A stretch of DNA of 64,000 nt from Salmonirosea aquatica (lineage in GTDB: Bacteria > Bacteroidota > Bacteroidia > Cytophagales > Spirosomataceae): assembly GCF_009296315.1 (NCBI RefSeq), contig NZ_WHLY01000002.1:6360501-6424500 (forward strand), written 5' to 3'. The translations under genes were made by a program, and so were the position numbers. This document shows positions 10,045 through 18,860 of this stretch, in pieces. The stretch's first letter is position 1. Each line of letters begins with the position of its first letter. Below the pieces are notes generated by a model, which did not search any database, was not told where the DNA came from, and worked only from the letters and a program-made list of their open reading frames with translations.

Positions 10045-10638
10045 TCATCCAAACACCTCTCCCAAATCCACTCGCAACTCAGGAAAAATAGCGGATTGCA
10101 CCACCTCCGTGGCGGGGCGGAGGCCGATGTAGTGTTCGTCTTCGTTAAGTACGTAAATCAGAACAACTTCATCGGCGGGCTGTACCAGCCAATATTCCCG
10201 GACGCCCGCTTCTTCGTACAATTCAAATTTTTCATTCATCTCGCGCTTGGTGTTGCCGGGTGAAAGAATTTCGATCACCAGATCGGGCGCGCCGTTGCAG
10301 CCTTGTTCGTCGAGCTTAGTTTCATCGCAGATGACACACAGATCCGGCTGCACCACGGTAAAGATTTCCTTACTGGCTTTTCGTGACTTTTTCCGGTTAT
10401 ATAGCCGCACGTCGAAGGGAGCATAGAAAAGCTGGCAGGATTCCTCCCGGAAAGCATGACCCATTTGCAAATGCAATCGTGCCGAAATTCTCTGATGCCG
10501 GACACTCGGAGCAGGCGTCATTTTGAGAATTTTGCCCCGAAGTAACTCCACCCGTTCCTGAAATTGCCATTTCAGATAATCGGCATATGAATAGGTACCG
10601 TCGAGGTCGAGCTGCGAGAGGTTAGTGATCGTGGACAT
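10045..10638 (-). CDS. Uma2-family (DUF820) putative endonuclease
   Basis: A 197-residue protein of the Uma2/DUF820 family, which has a PD-(D/E)XK nuclease fold. Visible landmarks are YSYADYLKWQFQERVELLRG (family N-terminus), VVQPDLCVICD, and the core APDLVIEILSPGNTKREMNEK followed by YEEAGVREYWLVQP. The Asp in QPDL and the D/E residues of DLVIEI are the presumed active site. Biological role is unknown for most members. It lies next to a toxin-antitoxin pair but on the opposite strand, with divergent promoters. Confidence 0.85.
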   Translation of the reverse strand: MSTITNLSQLDLDGTYSYADYLKWQFQERVELLRGKILKMTPAPSVRHQRISARLHLQMGHAFREESCQLFYAPFDVRLYNRKKSRKASKEIFTVVQPDLCVICDETKLDEQGCNGAPDLVIEILSPGNTKREMNEKFELYEEAGVREYWLVQPADEVVLIYVLNEDEHYIGLRPATEVVQSAIFPELRVDLGEVFG

Positions 10639-10748
10639 AGGTTCAAGGATTAATTACTCAAAAATACGACGAATAGTCCTGACTGACTGCATAATCCGAT
10701 GCTTTATCCTGTCTGGCTGCCAATAAGCGCGTTACGGCTACGTCTTCT

Positions 10749-10780
10749 TTTGCGTTATAATCAATTTCGCCCTATCTTCG
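10749..10780 (+). promoter_or_regulatory. candidate promoter of the xre-res pair
   Basis: TTTG at 10749-10752 and TATCTTCG at 10773-10780 are separated by 20 bp, matching the Bacteroidota sigma pattern TTTG-N17-23-TAnnTTTG with one mismatch in the -7 box. The antitoxin ATG is 16 bp further on. This is the best two-box promoter match in the window. Confidence 0.5.
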
Positions 10781-10796
10781 TTCATTCAATAAAATA

Positions 10797-11264
10797 ATGT
10801 ATCAGATGATACCTACCACCAAAACTACCACGGAGCATTACCGGAACCTGACTAACCTGCTGGGCAAGGAGTACGTGAAAGGAAAAGTAGAAAGCTCGTT
10901 CGATTTCCTGCTTATCGCTACCCAGGGAGTCAATGCCAACATTATCAAGAACTTCCGGGATGGCTTCAACCTATCTTTAGAAGCCACGGCCCGTATGCTG
11001 AACACCTCGGAACCGACGATTTACCGCTGGACGCGCGACAACCGGAACCTGGACCGCAACTTCACGATCAAGCTCTTTGAGGTGGCCGATCTGTTTCTGT
11101 ACGGCTCGGAAGTGTTTGGCAGTCAGGAGAATTTCTTCAAATGGCTCAACCTACCCAATGCCGCCCTCGGCGGCATGGAACCTCAGGCGCTGATCGAAAT
11201 TCCTGAAGGCATCTCCAAAGTGAAGGACATTCTGGGGCGCATCGAATACGGCGTGTATAGTTAG
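10797..11264 (+). CDS. Xre/ParS-type antitoxin
   Basis: A 155-residue antitoxin of the Xre/MbcA/ParS type. The central helix-turn-helix (about residues 60-82: LSLEATARMLNTSEPTIYRW) should bind the operon promoter. The C-terminal DUF2384-like toxin-binding part covers about 85-155, with LFEVADLFLYGSEVFGS and FFKWLNLPNAALGG. It precedes the RES toxin gene with only 2 bp between stop and start, the usual order. In this family the antitoxin covers the RES active site and autorepresses transcription. An ATG at 10806 is an alternative start. Confidence 0.9.
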   Translation: MYQMIPTTKTTTEHYRNLTNLLGKEYVKGKVESSFDFLLIATQGVNANIIKNFRDGFNLSLEATARMLNTSEPTIYRWTRDNRNLDRNFTIKLFEVADLFLYGSEVFGSQENFFKWLNLPNAALGGMEPQALIEIPEGISKVKDILGRIEYGVYS

Positions 11265-11266
11265 GG

Positions 11267-11719
11267 ATGCTGGTATACCGAATTACCGGAAAAAAGTACG
11301 CCCATGACCTGTCAGGGACGGGCGCGGCGCTGTTTGGCGGCCGCTGGAACCGCAAAGGCACCCCCGTTTTGTACACGGGTGGGACCCGGGAAATCGCGCT
11401 GCTGGAAACGGTTGTCCACACGCCGCCGCTGCTGGTTCCCGCGCTGGATCTGTTGATTCTGGAAATCCCCGACGATTCCATCACGGCCTTTACCGAAAAG
11501 CAGCTACCCAAAAACTGGCAAGACTACCCCGCACCGGCTGTTCTGGCGGAACTGGGTGAAAAATGGATACAGGGCGGAAAAACCATCGCCCTGAAGGTAC
11601 CTAGCAGCATTGTCCCGGCGGCCCACAATTATATCCTCAACTGCCGCCATCCCGATTACGCCCGCGTGAAACTGATCGAACGTACCCACTTTCGATTCGA
11701 TGGGCGTCTGGTGAAATGA
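11267..11719 (+). CDS. RES-domain toxin (NAD+ degrading)
   Basis: A 150-residue RES-domain protein and the toxin partner of the preceding antitoxin. It begins directly with the domain (MLVYRITGKKYAHDLSG), and the Arg-Glu-Ser signature residues are visible: Arg5 in YRIT, GGRWNRKG, a Glu in REIALLETVVH, and a Ser in KVPSSIVP, with NYILNCRHPDYARV closing the fold. Characterised RES toxins deplete NAD+ by phosphorolysis, giving growth arrest. No truncation is seen, so the pair is probably functional. Confidence 0.9.
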   Translation: MLVYRITGKKYAHDLSGTGAALFGGRWNRKGTPVLYTGGTREIALLETVVHTPPLLVPALDLLILEIPDDSITAFTEKQLPKNWQDYPAPAVLAELGEKWIQGGKTIALKVPSSIVPAAHNYILNCRHPDYARVKLIERTHFRFDGRLVK

Positions 11720-11816
11720 TTTATTTCCTCATAACTTCTGCCAAAAGTTCAGCCGTTCCCATCAATTTCCTATTTTTAGGCTCGTTCTATTTTCTGAACT
11801 TTTCAACCCCTCGATC

Positions 11817-12272
11817 ATGCAAAGCCAGGCCGAAACTCCCGCCGAATACATCGATTCCCTACCCGAGGACCGGAAAGAAGCATTGCAAAAACTCCGGGAA
11901 GTTATTTCCGAAAACCTGCCCGAAGGCTTTATGGAAACGATGAGTTACGGCATGATCGGCTACGTGGTACCGCATCTGGTGTACCCGCCGGGGTACCATT
12001 GCGATCCGAACTTACCCCTGCCTTTTATGAGCATAGCTTCGCAGAAAAACTTCGTGGCGGTGTACCACATGGGTATCTATGCGGATGAGAAATTGTTGGA
12101 ATGGTTTACCAGCGAGTACCCCCACTATTCCAAAACAAAACTGGATATGGGCAAAAGCTGTATGCGTTTCAAAAAGTTGGATCAGATTCCTTTTGCATTG
12201 ATTGGAGAATTGGCAGGCAAAATGAGCGCGCAGGAGTGGATCGGGTTATATGAAACCAAGTTCAAACGCTAA
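11817..12272 (+). CDS. DUF1801 domain protein
   Basis: A 151-residue cytoplasmic protein of the DUF1801 family, recognised by TPAEYIDSLPEDRKEALQ at the N-terminus, MSYGMIGY in the middle and the FVAVYHMGIYADEKLLEW and MGKSCMRFKKLDQIP segments. The fold is a small alpha/beta domain with no known enzymatic role. The gene follows the RES toxin by 97 bp and precedes the membrane protein by 23 bp, so it may be co-transcribed with the latter. Confidence 0.85.
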   Translation: MQSQAETPAEYIDSLPEDRKEALQKLREVISENLPEGFMETMSYGMIGYVVPHLVYPPGYHCDPNLPLPFMSIASQKNFVAVYHMGIYADEKLLEWFTSEYPHYSKTKLDMGKSCMRFKKLDQIPFALIGELAGKMSAQEWIGLYETKFKR

Positions 12273-12295
12273 CCTACCCTTTTCCCTCCTCTCCC

Positions 12296-12760
12296 ATGTA
12301 CCCCATTATTCTCGCCCTCCATTCGTTGGTACGTTGGCTGGTTCTGATCAGTCTGCTTTATGCCCTCTTCCTGGCGTACCGGGGCTGGCTGGGCCAGCGG
12401 ACTTTCACAAAACACGACGATACGGTCCGGCATACCACGGCTACCATCGCCCATCTCCAGTTTATGTTGGGCCTGACCCTTTATTTCATCAGTCCCATCG
12501 TCAATTACTTCCTGCATCACTTCCAGGAAGCCATGCACGAACGCCAAATCCGTTTTTTTGGCATGGAACACATCACTATGATGCTTATTGGCATCGCCCT
12601 GATTTCGGTAGGTTCGGCCAAGGCCAAACGCAAGGCCGAGGACCGCGACAAATTCAAAACGATGGCGATTTGGTTTACCATCGGTCTGCTCATCATTCTT
12701 TCATCAATTCCCTGGGCCTTCTCTCCGCTCATCAGTCGCCCGTATTTTCGGGGGTTTTGA
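12296..12760 (+). CDS. four-helix membrane protein, cytochrome b-like
   Basis: A 154-residue integral membrane protein with four predicted helices (about residues 3-28, 47-70, 88-108 and 122-145). Histidines occur within or at the ends of helices (His9, the IAHLQF His in helix 2, the GMEHITMM His in helix 3), a pattern that leads related Cytophagales proteins to be called cytochrome b-like. Heme binding is inference. Nothing else identifies its role. Confidence 0.6.
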   Translation: MYPIILALHSLVRWLVLISLLYALFLAYRGWLGQRTFTKHDDTVRHTTATIAHLQFMLGLTLYFISPIVNYFLHHFQEAMHERQIRFFGMEHITMMLIGIALISVGSAKAKRKAEDRDKFKTMAIWFTIGLLIILSSIPWAFSPLISRPYFRGF

Positions 12761-12826
12761 AAGGTACGGGAAAGTCCAAAGGCTTTATTGAATTAATTCA
12801 ACACGAAACAGAGTAACGTTAGCTTT

Positions 12827-13455
12827 TTAGAACCTACAGACCAATTGGGTTTGCAGACTTAGCTGATACGTTTGTTCGCTTGCCCGTGCACCAAACACAA
12901 AAGTAGGCTGGATGATACCCGCCAGGTGCTCATTGAATCGATACCGGGCCCCGGCTCCCACTAGATATTTGAGTTGCGGCTCTATCGCCAGATCAATCAA
13001 CACAATATTCTCACTGGGCTTTGGGTTGGAATGCTGAAAGTACATAAGCTTTTCCAAAAGCAGTCCAGCCGAAAAGTAGGGAGTTAAGCGCTTGTCTGTA
13101 CGCTGATAATGTACCAATAGGGGTACCTTAACAGTGTCATGGGTAAGCTTGGTAAGTGAGCCATAATCTACATTTCCGGCACTCTTCCATTCCAACCACA
13201 AGCCCGATGACACCGACCAGCGCGGCGCAAGCTGTGCGTGGAGTGAGGTACCGGCTCGGAATCCCGCCATATTCATAGTCTCAAACTGGGGGTTGTGGAC
13301 TTATACCGAAAAAATTCATTTAAGGGCGAAGCTTCCACCGACATAGAAAAGCGACTTTGTGCCAGCGTTCTTTTGCTCGCTCCTAGTAAAAGGGCGACAA
13401 TCCCGATTTGGATCAGTATGGACGGTGTCTTTCTTAAAAACATACCTTTATTCAT
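12827..13455 (-). pseudogene. frameshifted PorT-like outer-membrane beta-barrel
   Basis: Two abutting frames make one barrel protein. The first (13455 to 13273) has a signal peptide ending at TLAQ and the strand FSMSVEASPLNEFF, then stops. The second (13276 to 12827) continues with NMAGFRAGTSLHAQL and ends in LSLQTQLVCRF with a terminal Phe typical of barrels. Adding one base to the five-G run at 13288-13292 (C on the coding strand) joins them through TPQFETMNMAGF. The product is a paralogue of the upstream gene (shared FRxxT..L.AQ, WSxxSG.W, SPYFS.G and AGxxYR elements). Its start overlaps the upstream gene by 8 bp. It could be a true pseudogene, slippage or an assembly error. Confidence 0.75.
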
Positions 13456-14029
13456 CGGTCCGGGTTGAAAATTGATACAGCAGTTGGGCCTGCAGGCTCA
13501 GTTGCCTGTTACTCGGGTATAAAGTCCGGTCCAATTTACTAGGTGCCCCGAGGGTCAGAGCGGGTTGGACATTGAAGGTAAGATGCGTGTTGATTCGGTA
13601 CGAAAGACCTGCTGCCAAGAGTAGCCTGGCAATCAGCCCCTGTTCTTCCCGCTTCGACACCAGCAGGGTACCCCCTGAAAAATAAGGAGATACTTTACGG
13701 TCGGCAGGTCGAAAATTCAGCAGCAAAGGGATGGCTATATTACGCTGATTGATACGGTACGCGGAAGAGAAAATACCATCTCCTGCTTTGACCGATGCCG
13801 TTTCGTACCAAAATCCCGATGTAATTGACCATTTTTTGGTAAAATCGATTTGGGCCTGTAGGCCCAGGGCAATCCCGGTGCTGTACCGAAAACTGGCATC
13901 TGGCTGGCGAGGCTCTCCTGCGTAAGACGAAAAAGGAGCCAGCAACGGACCCATGCTTACCGTAGGCTGCGACTGAACCGGAAGGCACCCCCCAACCAAA
14001 ACTCCCGCTAGTATTAGAATGCGTTTCAT
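13448..14029 (-). CDS. PorT-like outer-membrane beta-barrel protein
   Basis: A 193-residue exported barrel protein. The signal peptide MKRILILAGVLVGGCLPVQS contains a possible lipobox Cys at residue 15, so it may be either cleaved or lipidated. Amphipathic strands follow (IALGLQAQIDFTKKWSITSG, YRINTHLTFNVQPALTLG), with a closing strand LSLQAQLLYQF. This is the PorT-family outer-membrane beta-barrel architecture of Bacteroidota; the cargo or partner is unknown. It is the first gene of a two-gene unit with the frameshifted paralogue. Confidence 0.75.
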   Translation of the reverse strand: MKRILILAGVLVGGCLPVQSQPTVSMGPLLAPFSSYAGEPRQPDASFRYSTGIALGLQAQIDFTKKWSITSGFWYETASVKAGDGIFSSAYRINQRNIAIPLLLNFRPADRKVSPYFSGGTLLVSKREEQGLIARLLLAAGLSYRINTHLTFNVQPALTLGAPSKLDRTLYPSNRQLSLQAQLLYQFSTRTDE

Positions 14030-14167
14030 AAAGATTCTTTTGCCAGGGAATGGATATATTTTGTAAATACAAGTTTACAAGCAAAAAATACAAAAACAAA
14101 TTCATACATTAAAAATGCCTTCCCATTCCCTTATTGGATGGAATTATTTCCCAAGAAAAATTGCACA

Positions 14168-15712
14168 ATGAAATTTTTAAAAAAATCCATTTTTATCTGG
14201 ATTCCAGTGACGATTGTGGCACTCCTGGCGTTCGGGGCCAGGTCCATCAAATACACTGGAACAGCCCAGGTACCACCTTCCACACGCCCTAACGTTCTCG
14301 TCATTCTGGCCGACGACCTGGGTTATGGGGATTTACAATGCTACAACTCCGATTCGCAGGTCAAAACCCCAAACCTGGATCGATTGAGCGCCGAGGGGCT
14401 TCGGTTTACCGACGCGCACTCCGGCTCGGCCGTATGCTCACCTACGCGTTATGGATTAGTGACAGGACGTTATGCCTTCCGATCGCCCTTGAAAAGAGGC
14501 GTGCTGGGTGGCTACTCGCCATCGCTGATCGAGGCCGACCGCTTTACGATTGCCGATTTACTGAAGCAGGCCGGGTACCAGACGAGTGTCATCGGTAAGT
14601 GGCATTTGGGTCTGGATTGGCCCAAAATTCCCGGTGCCCAACCCGAACCGCCGCATGAACCGCACCAATGGCCCAAGGGAGATAATCTGAATATTGAAGC
14701 CGACCTCACACAAGGTCCCAAGGAGTTAGGTTTTGAATATAGCTACATCATTCCCTCTTCGCTGGATATTCCACCCTACCTGTATTTGGAAAACGGCCAG
14801 CCCAGCAGCCGGGAAATCGTAGAAATTGCAGGGAGCGACCAGCCCCGGGGTGTTTACTGGCGGACGGGTAAAGGTTCGAAAGATTTTAAGCTGAAAGAAA
14901 CGCTGGATCAGCTGGGTACCAAAGCGCAGGAGTTTCTGGTAGAAAGACGCAAAAATCCGAAGCCCTTTTTATTATACCTACCCCTCACCAGCCCCCACAC
15001 GCCCTGGTTGCCCGCCGAGCAGTTTCGGGGAAGATCCGGCGCGGGTACCTATGGTGATTTTGTGGCCCATACCGATGCCGTGGTAGGTAGGGTACTGAAA
15101 ACGCTGGATAGTCTGAGGCTGAAAGATAATACCCTGGTCGTATTTACCTCCGACAACGGTGCCGACTGGAAACCGGGCGACAAGGAAAAGTACCCGCTCC
15201 ATAAAGCCAACGGCATATTGAGGGGAGAAAAATCGGATATCTGGGAAGGTGGTCACCGGGTACCCTTCATCGTTCGCTGGCCGAATACTATCAAACAGCC
15301 CCGCCAATCGGACCAGCTGCTGTGTCTGAACGACCTCATGGCTACCCTGGCCAGCCTGACTCAACAAAAATTGCCGGCTGATGCGGGACAGGACAGCTTC
15401 GATTTCTCCCCCATCCTGCTCCATGAAAAGTATCCCACTCCCATTCGGAACAGCTTGATCCACCATTCCATCGAAGGTATGTTTTCGATCCGACAGGGCA
15501 AGTGGAAGTATGTGGCCGGGCAAGGTAGTGGCGGCTGGTCCAAGGACGAATCAGCGACGAAAGATTTACCCGAGCAACTCTACGACCTGGAGGCTGATCC
15601 AGGCGAAACCCGAAATGTAATTCAGGCCAATCCCGCCATAGCCCAACAACTCAAAGCATTGCTGGAAAAGCAGAAAAAGCAGGGCTACACACGAAAAGGG
15701 GCTTCGGCCTAA
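14168..15712 (+). CDS. arylsulfatase-type sulfatase
   Basis: A 514-residue sulfatase of the alkaline-phosphatase superfamily. The ATG at 14168 is preferred over 14138 because it starts directly with a signal/anchor (MKFLKKSIFIWIPVTIVALL). ILADDLGYGD carries the metal-binding aspartates, and VCSPTRYGLVTGRY carries the Cys (about residue 90) that is converted to formylglycine, so a separate maturase is required. GKWHLG and VFTSDNGAD are further active-site elements. It hydrolyses sulfate esters, probably on sulfated polysaccharides, in the periplasm. The C-terminal YDLEADPGETRNV is typical. Confidence 0.92.
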   Translation: MKFLKKSIFIWIPVTIVALLAFGARSIKYTGTAQVPPSTRPNVLVILADDLGYGDLQCYNSDSQVKTPNLDRLSAEGLRFTDAHSGSAVCSPTRYGLVTGRYAFRSPLKRGVLGGYSPSLIEADRFTIADLLKQAGYQTSVIGKWHLGLDWPKIPGAQPEPPHEPHQWPKGDNLNIEADLTQGPKELGFEYSYIIPSSLDIPPYLYLENGQPSSREIVEIAGSDQPRGVYWRTGKGSKDFKLKETLDQLGTKAQEFLVERRKNPKPFLLYLPLTSPHTPWLPAEQFRGRSGAGTYGDFVAHTDAVVGRVLKTLDSLRLKDNTLVVFTSDNGADWKPGDKEKYPLHKANGILRGEKSDIWEGGHRVPFIVRWPNTIKQPRQSDQLLCLNDLMATLASLTQQKLPADAGQDSFDFSPILLHEKYPTPIRNSLIHHSIEGMFSIRQGKWKYVAGQGSGGWSKDESATKDLPEQLYDLEADPGETRNVIQANPAIAQQLKALLEKQKKQGYTRKGASA

Positions 15713-15714
15713 AC

Positions 15715-15757
15715 GAACCTGCGAGGGTACAGGAGTACAGGGTACCCTCACAGGTTC
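15715..15757. terminator. stem-loop between convergent genes, containing GGTACC
   Basis: GAACCTGCGAGGGTAC (15715-15730) pairs with GTACCCTCACAGGTTC (15742-15757) with one mismatch and an 11-base loop. It sits between the stops of the sulfatase and the convergent small lipoprotein gene, so it could terminate both. It lacks a clear U-tract. Confidence 0.5.
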
Positions 15758-15763
15758 TGCTCA

Positions 15764-16048
15764 TCAGTTCGGGCAGGGCTCAGCCAAAAATTCATCCAGA
15801 GATTTCTTATCTGCGGCTGAGTAGAAGTTCGCGCAGCTTTTATAAAAATCCCGGACGGTATTTTTGTAGGCTTCACAGTTGGCCTTCGTGGGGGCTCCTC
15901 CATAGACAACAGCCGCATCCACTACTTTTTGGGAGTTAGCCGAGCAGTTGGCTGGGGTTGGCGCTGTATCTTTACCACCGCAACCCGTAACCAGCATAAT
16001 TCCGAAATAGGCCGCAAAGACGGCTAATGTTTTCGTTGTGTTTTTCAT
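15764..16048 (-). CDS. small Cys-containing lipoprotein
   Basis: A 94-residue predicted lipoprotein: the signal peptide runs to LVTGC, with the lipidated Cys at about residue 23. The mature part is helical and contains four further cysteines (NCSANS, NCEAYK, SCANFY, EPCPN), spaced so that two disulfides could form. This pattern is seen in short helical envelope proteins of unknown role. No function assigned. Confidence 0.6.
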   Translation of the reverse strand: MKNTTKTLAVFAAYFGIMLVTGCGGKDTAPTPANCSANSQKVVDAAVVYGGAPTKANCEAYKNTVRDFYKSCANFYSAADKKSLDEFLAEPCPN

Positions 16049-16217
16049 AGCATTCCTTTTTTTGAACTAAAAGTAGTGGTGTCTACCGCTCATAGCAAGC
16101 CAGAAGCACGTCCATCTAGTGAACGGTTGGCGATACTGAGTAAACGGTCGGGAACCGGACTACTCCGCGATGTTCACACAATAGGACTACTTACCAAATG
16201 ATTTATATCTCTGAACC

Positions 16218-17144
16218 ATGAAAAAAACTGGCGTTTTACTTTCCTTATCCCTACTCCTTTTTCAACTCGCCTTGGCCCAGAGCCGACAGCTTTGCGTGAC
16301 TGTGGATGATTTACCCACGGTGGCCTACGGCGAAGGGAATCACGAAGAAATAACCCGCAAGCTGCTGGCTAACTTTCAGAAATACAGCATCCCGGCTATC
16401 GGATTTGTGAATGAAAGCAAGCTCTATGAAGGAGGCAAAATACAAACAGACCACGTGGCCCTGCTTCGGCAATGGCTTGACAAGGGTTATGAGTTAGGCA
16501 ACCACACCTTCGGCCATGTCGATTACCATGAGGTACCTTTTGCCGAATTTTCGACCGACTTGCTCAAAGGCGAACAAATCACCCCGCCCCTGAGCAAAGC
16601 CGCTGGATTGCCGTGGCGGTACTTCCGACATCCTTACCTGCATATTGGCAAAAACCAGGCTTCCTACGATTCGCTGGCTGTTTTTCTGGACGACCACGGC
16701 TACATTGAAGCACCCGTGACCATTGACAATACCGATTATCTGTTTGCCAAAGCGTATTCCAACGCCCATAAAGTCAACGACAAGGCAGCAATGAAGCGGA
16801 TTGGCACCGATTACGTAGCCTATATGGAAGAAAAGGCGAAATTCTATGAGGCGTCCAGTTTAAAGCTTTTCGACCGGGAAATTCCGCAGGTACTCCTCAT
16901 CCACGCCAGTCTGCTGAATGCCGATTATCTGGGCGAGCTGGCCGCCATGTACCAGCGTCGGGGCTATCAATTCATTAGCTTACCCGTTGCTTTGCAAGAT
17001 GCTGCCTACCGGGAAAAAATCACCAAATTTGGCAGCTACGGGATTTCCTGGCTCGATCGCTGGGCGCTCAGCCGTGGGGTACCCCGCGATTTTTTCGCCA
17101 ACGACCCCGAAACACCGGCGTACATCGTGGAAGCGTCGAACTAG
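16218..17144 (+). CDS. secreted polysaccharide deacetylase (NodB/CE4)
   Basis: A 308-residue exported deacetylase. The signal peptide ends at LALAQ (residue 20). The NodB homology domain keeps the catalytic base region Asp30-Asp31 (VTVDDLP) and the metal-binding His96 and His100 (GNHTFGHVDY). The RYFRHPYLH segment supplies the Arg/Pro groove and LLIHASLLNADYLGEL the C-terminal His motif. CE4 enzymes remove N- or O-acetyl groups from chitin-like polymers, peptidoglycan or xylan; the substrate is not evident. Confidence 0.88.
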   Translation: MKKTGVLLSLSLLLFQLALAQSRQLCVTVDDLPTVAYGEGNHEEITRKLLANFQKYSIPAIGFVNESKLYEGGKIQTDHVALLRQWLDKGYELGNHTFGHVDYHEVPFAEFSTDLLKGEQITPPLSKAAGLPWRYFRHPYLHIGKNQASYDSLAVFLDDHGYIEAPVTIDNTDYLFAKAYSNAHKVNDKAAMKRIGTDYVAYMEEKAKFYEASSLKLFDREIPQVLLIHASLLNADYLGELAAMYQRRGYQFISLPVALQDAAYREKITKFGSYGISWLDRWALSRGVPRDFFANDPETPAYIVEASN

Positions 17145-17198
17145 AATCAGTACGTCGTACCAATCCCCCTAAGAGGGTACCCTCACAATTTTAAATGA

Positions 17199-17741
17199 AT
17201 GGAAACTGTAAAAAATAAAAAACGGATTTTAGCCATTTCGGGCAGTACTCGTCGTAACTCGTCCAACGAATTGATTCTGAAATTCATTGGTCAGCACTAC
17301 GCCGATGTACTGGAAGTCGAGCTGTACGAAGGAATCGACTTGCTGCCTCATTTTAATCCCGATCTGGTTAAAGAAAATCCTCCCGCCGTGGTAATTGAAT
17401 TCCGAGAGAAAATCCAGGCCGCCGACGGTATTCTGATATGTACGCCCGAGTATGTATTTAGCTTGCCGGGTAGTATGAAAAATGCGCTGGAATGGACAGT
17501 ATCCACGACGGTTTTTTCCGACAAACCCACTGCATTCATCGTAGCTTCTGCATCGGGTGCTGAGGCTTTTCAATCGCTGAACCTGATTCTGACCACGATT
17601 CAGGCAAAAATTGCCCTTGACTCCCGCTTGCTTATCCAGGGCGTCAAGGGGAAAGTAGGACCACTTGGCCAGATTAACGATTCTGCTACACGTCAGGGGA
17701 TTGACACTTTGGTAAACTCTTTGCTGAATTCGATCGATTAA
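17199..17741 (+). CDS. NAD(P)H-dependent FMN reductase
   Basis: A 180-residue flavodoxin-fold oxidoreductase. The FMN phosphate loop is ISGSTRRNSSNELI (about residues 13-26), and CTPEYVFSLPGSMKNALEW is the second flavin-binding signature of the YieF/ChrR-like NADPH-dependent FMN reductase family. Such proteins reduce quinones, chromate or azo compounds using flavin. The gene stands alone between the deacetylase and a barrel gene. Confidence 0.88.
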   Translation: METVKNKKRILAISGSTRRNSSNELILKFIGQHYADVLEVELYEGIDLLPHFNPDLVKENPPAVVIEFREKIQAADGILICTPEYVFSLPGSMKNALEWTVSTTVFSDKPTAFIVASASGAEAFQSLNLILTTIQAKIALDSRLLIQGVKGKVGPLGQINDSATRQGIDTLVNSLLNSID

Positions 17742-17989
17742 CACAAACTGCTGGAATAGCTCGTCAAATTGTAAGACTCCTCCCAAAAAGTGTAGAACAA
17801 TTACCCCTCATTTTGAAGGGTATTATATTTTCCACATTTGGCAAATTATCGTAATGTTCTTAAAATCAGATTTTTAAATACGGTTTTACAAAATCACCTA
17901 CCTTCTTGGAACAGGAATTTGTCCTATCCTCCCTAACATACGTCATTCGTATGGCCATAAAACCAGTATTCATTTATCGTATTAATTGC

Positions 17990-18631
17990 ATGAAAAAAAT
18001 CCTTCTTTGTTCCGCACTCGTGCTTGGAATCTCAGGGATAAGCTTTGCCCAGGAGAATGTTTCCATCGGGCCCATTGTCGGCGTATCAGTTGCCAATTTG
18101 CGGGGCGACATCGCTAACAATGACTGGAAAGCCGGCCTTACTATCGGGGGCTTTTACAATTATAGTTCTCGAACCGGACTCGGGTTCAGTGGTCAGGTGC
18201 TTTATACCCAACTCGGGGCGCAGGTACTGGACAAAACCAACGACATCCGGCTCAATTATCTGCAGGTACCTTTGTTATTGACCTACTTTCTGGGAGAATA
18301 CGGAAATCCCATCCGGCCGAAATTGTTCATCGGTCCGCATGTCAATTTTCTCCTCAACGCCAAAGACCGTAATGGAAACGACCTGTATGGAGAAAGCAAT
18401 AATCGCAATTACAATCCCGTTGATGTCGGACTTACGGCGGGAGTCGGCCTGAATTACCGGATCAAAAATAAGGTTTGGCTCAACACCGATATTCGGTATG
18501 GCCTGGGCCTGGTGGATATCACGAAATCCAATTCCACCAGCATCATGAATCATAATATTGGCGTCAATTTGGGCATTTCCTTCCCTTTTGGCACCTATAA
18601 CAAAAATACGGGTACCCTAAGAGCCCGATAA
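17990..18631 (+). CDS. PorT-like outer-membrane beta-barrel protein
   Basis: A 213-residue exported barrel protein. The longer frame from 17906 is rejected because the ATG at 17990 gives a clean signal peptide (MKKILLCSALVLGISGISFAQ). Strands such as VSIGPIVGVSVANL, TGLGFSGQVLYTQLG, IRLNYLQVPLLLTYFLG and VWLNTDIRYGLGL give the PorT-like outer-membrane barrel pattern, and the protein ends in the polar tail GTYNKNTGTLRAR. Function unknown. A strong intrinsic terminator follows. Confidence 0.78.
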   Translation: MKKILLCSALVLGISGISFAQENVSIGPIVGVSVANLRGDIANNDWKAGLTIGGFYNYSSRTGLGFSGQVLYTQLGAQVLDKTNDIRLNYLQVPLLLTYFLGEYGNPIRPKLFIGPHVNFLLNAKDRNGNDLYGESNNRNYNPVDVGLTAGVGLNYRIKNKVWLNTDIRYGLGLVDITKSNSTSIMNHNIGVNLGISFPFGTYNKNTGTLRAR

Positions 18632-18663
18632 AGAAACGCCATATATCCATATCTGAAAGACAG

Positions 18664-18693
18664 AGAAGGAGTTCCGATTGGGCTCCTTTTTTT
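18664..18693 (+). terminator. intrinsic terminator after barrel gene
   Basis: AAGGAG (18666-18671) pairs with CTCCTT (18683-18688) across an 11-base loop and runs into a T-tract ending at 18693. It lies 33 bp downstream of the barrel stop codon on the same strand. Confidence 0.75.
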
Positions 18694-18860
18694 ATTTGTG
18701 CTCCGTCTGAAAAGAACAAATCTCAAATTATAAGCCCGGAGATAAATAAACCAAACCGATTGGTATTGCTTTTCTATAGATTACACCTATAATTCAGGAC
18801 TTTTCTGAATTCCTTTTAGGTAGATTTACTACGACCTTCACCAACCATCCAGGATTCCCT

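Noticed and set aside
10045-12760. A multi-gene phage defence island
   Set aside because: Only the Xre-RES pair is a recognised system; the Uma2-like and DUF1801 genes are on different transcripts and have host-like composition.
8928-17144. A polysaccharide utilisation locus
   Set aside because: GH43, sulfatase and deacetylase genes are present but scattered on both strands with no SusC/SusD pair or dedicated regulator.
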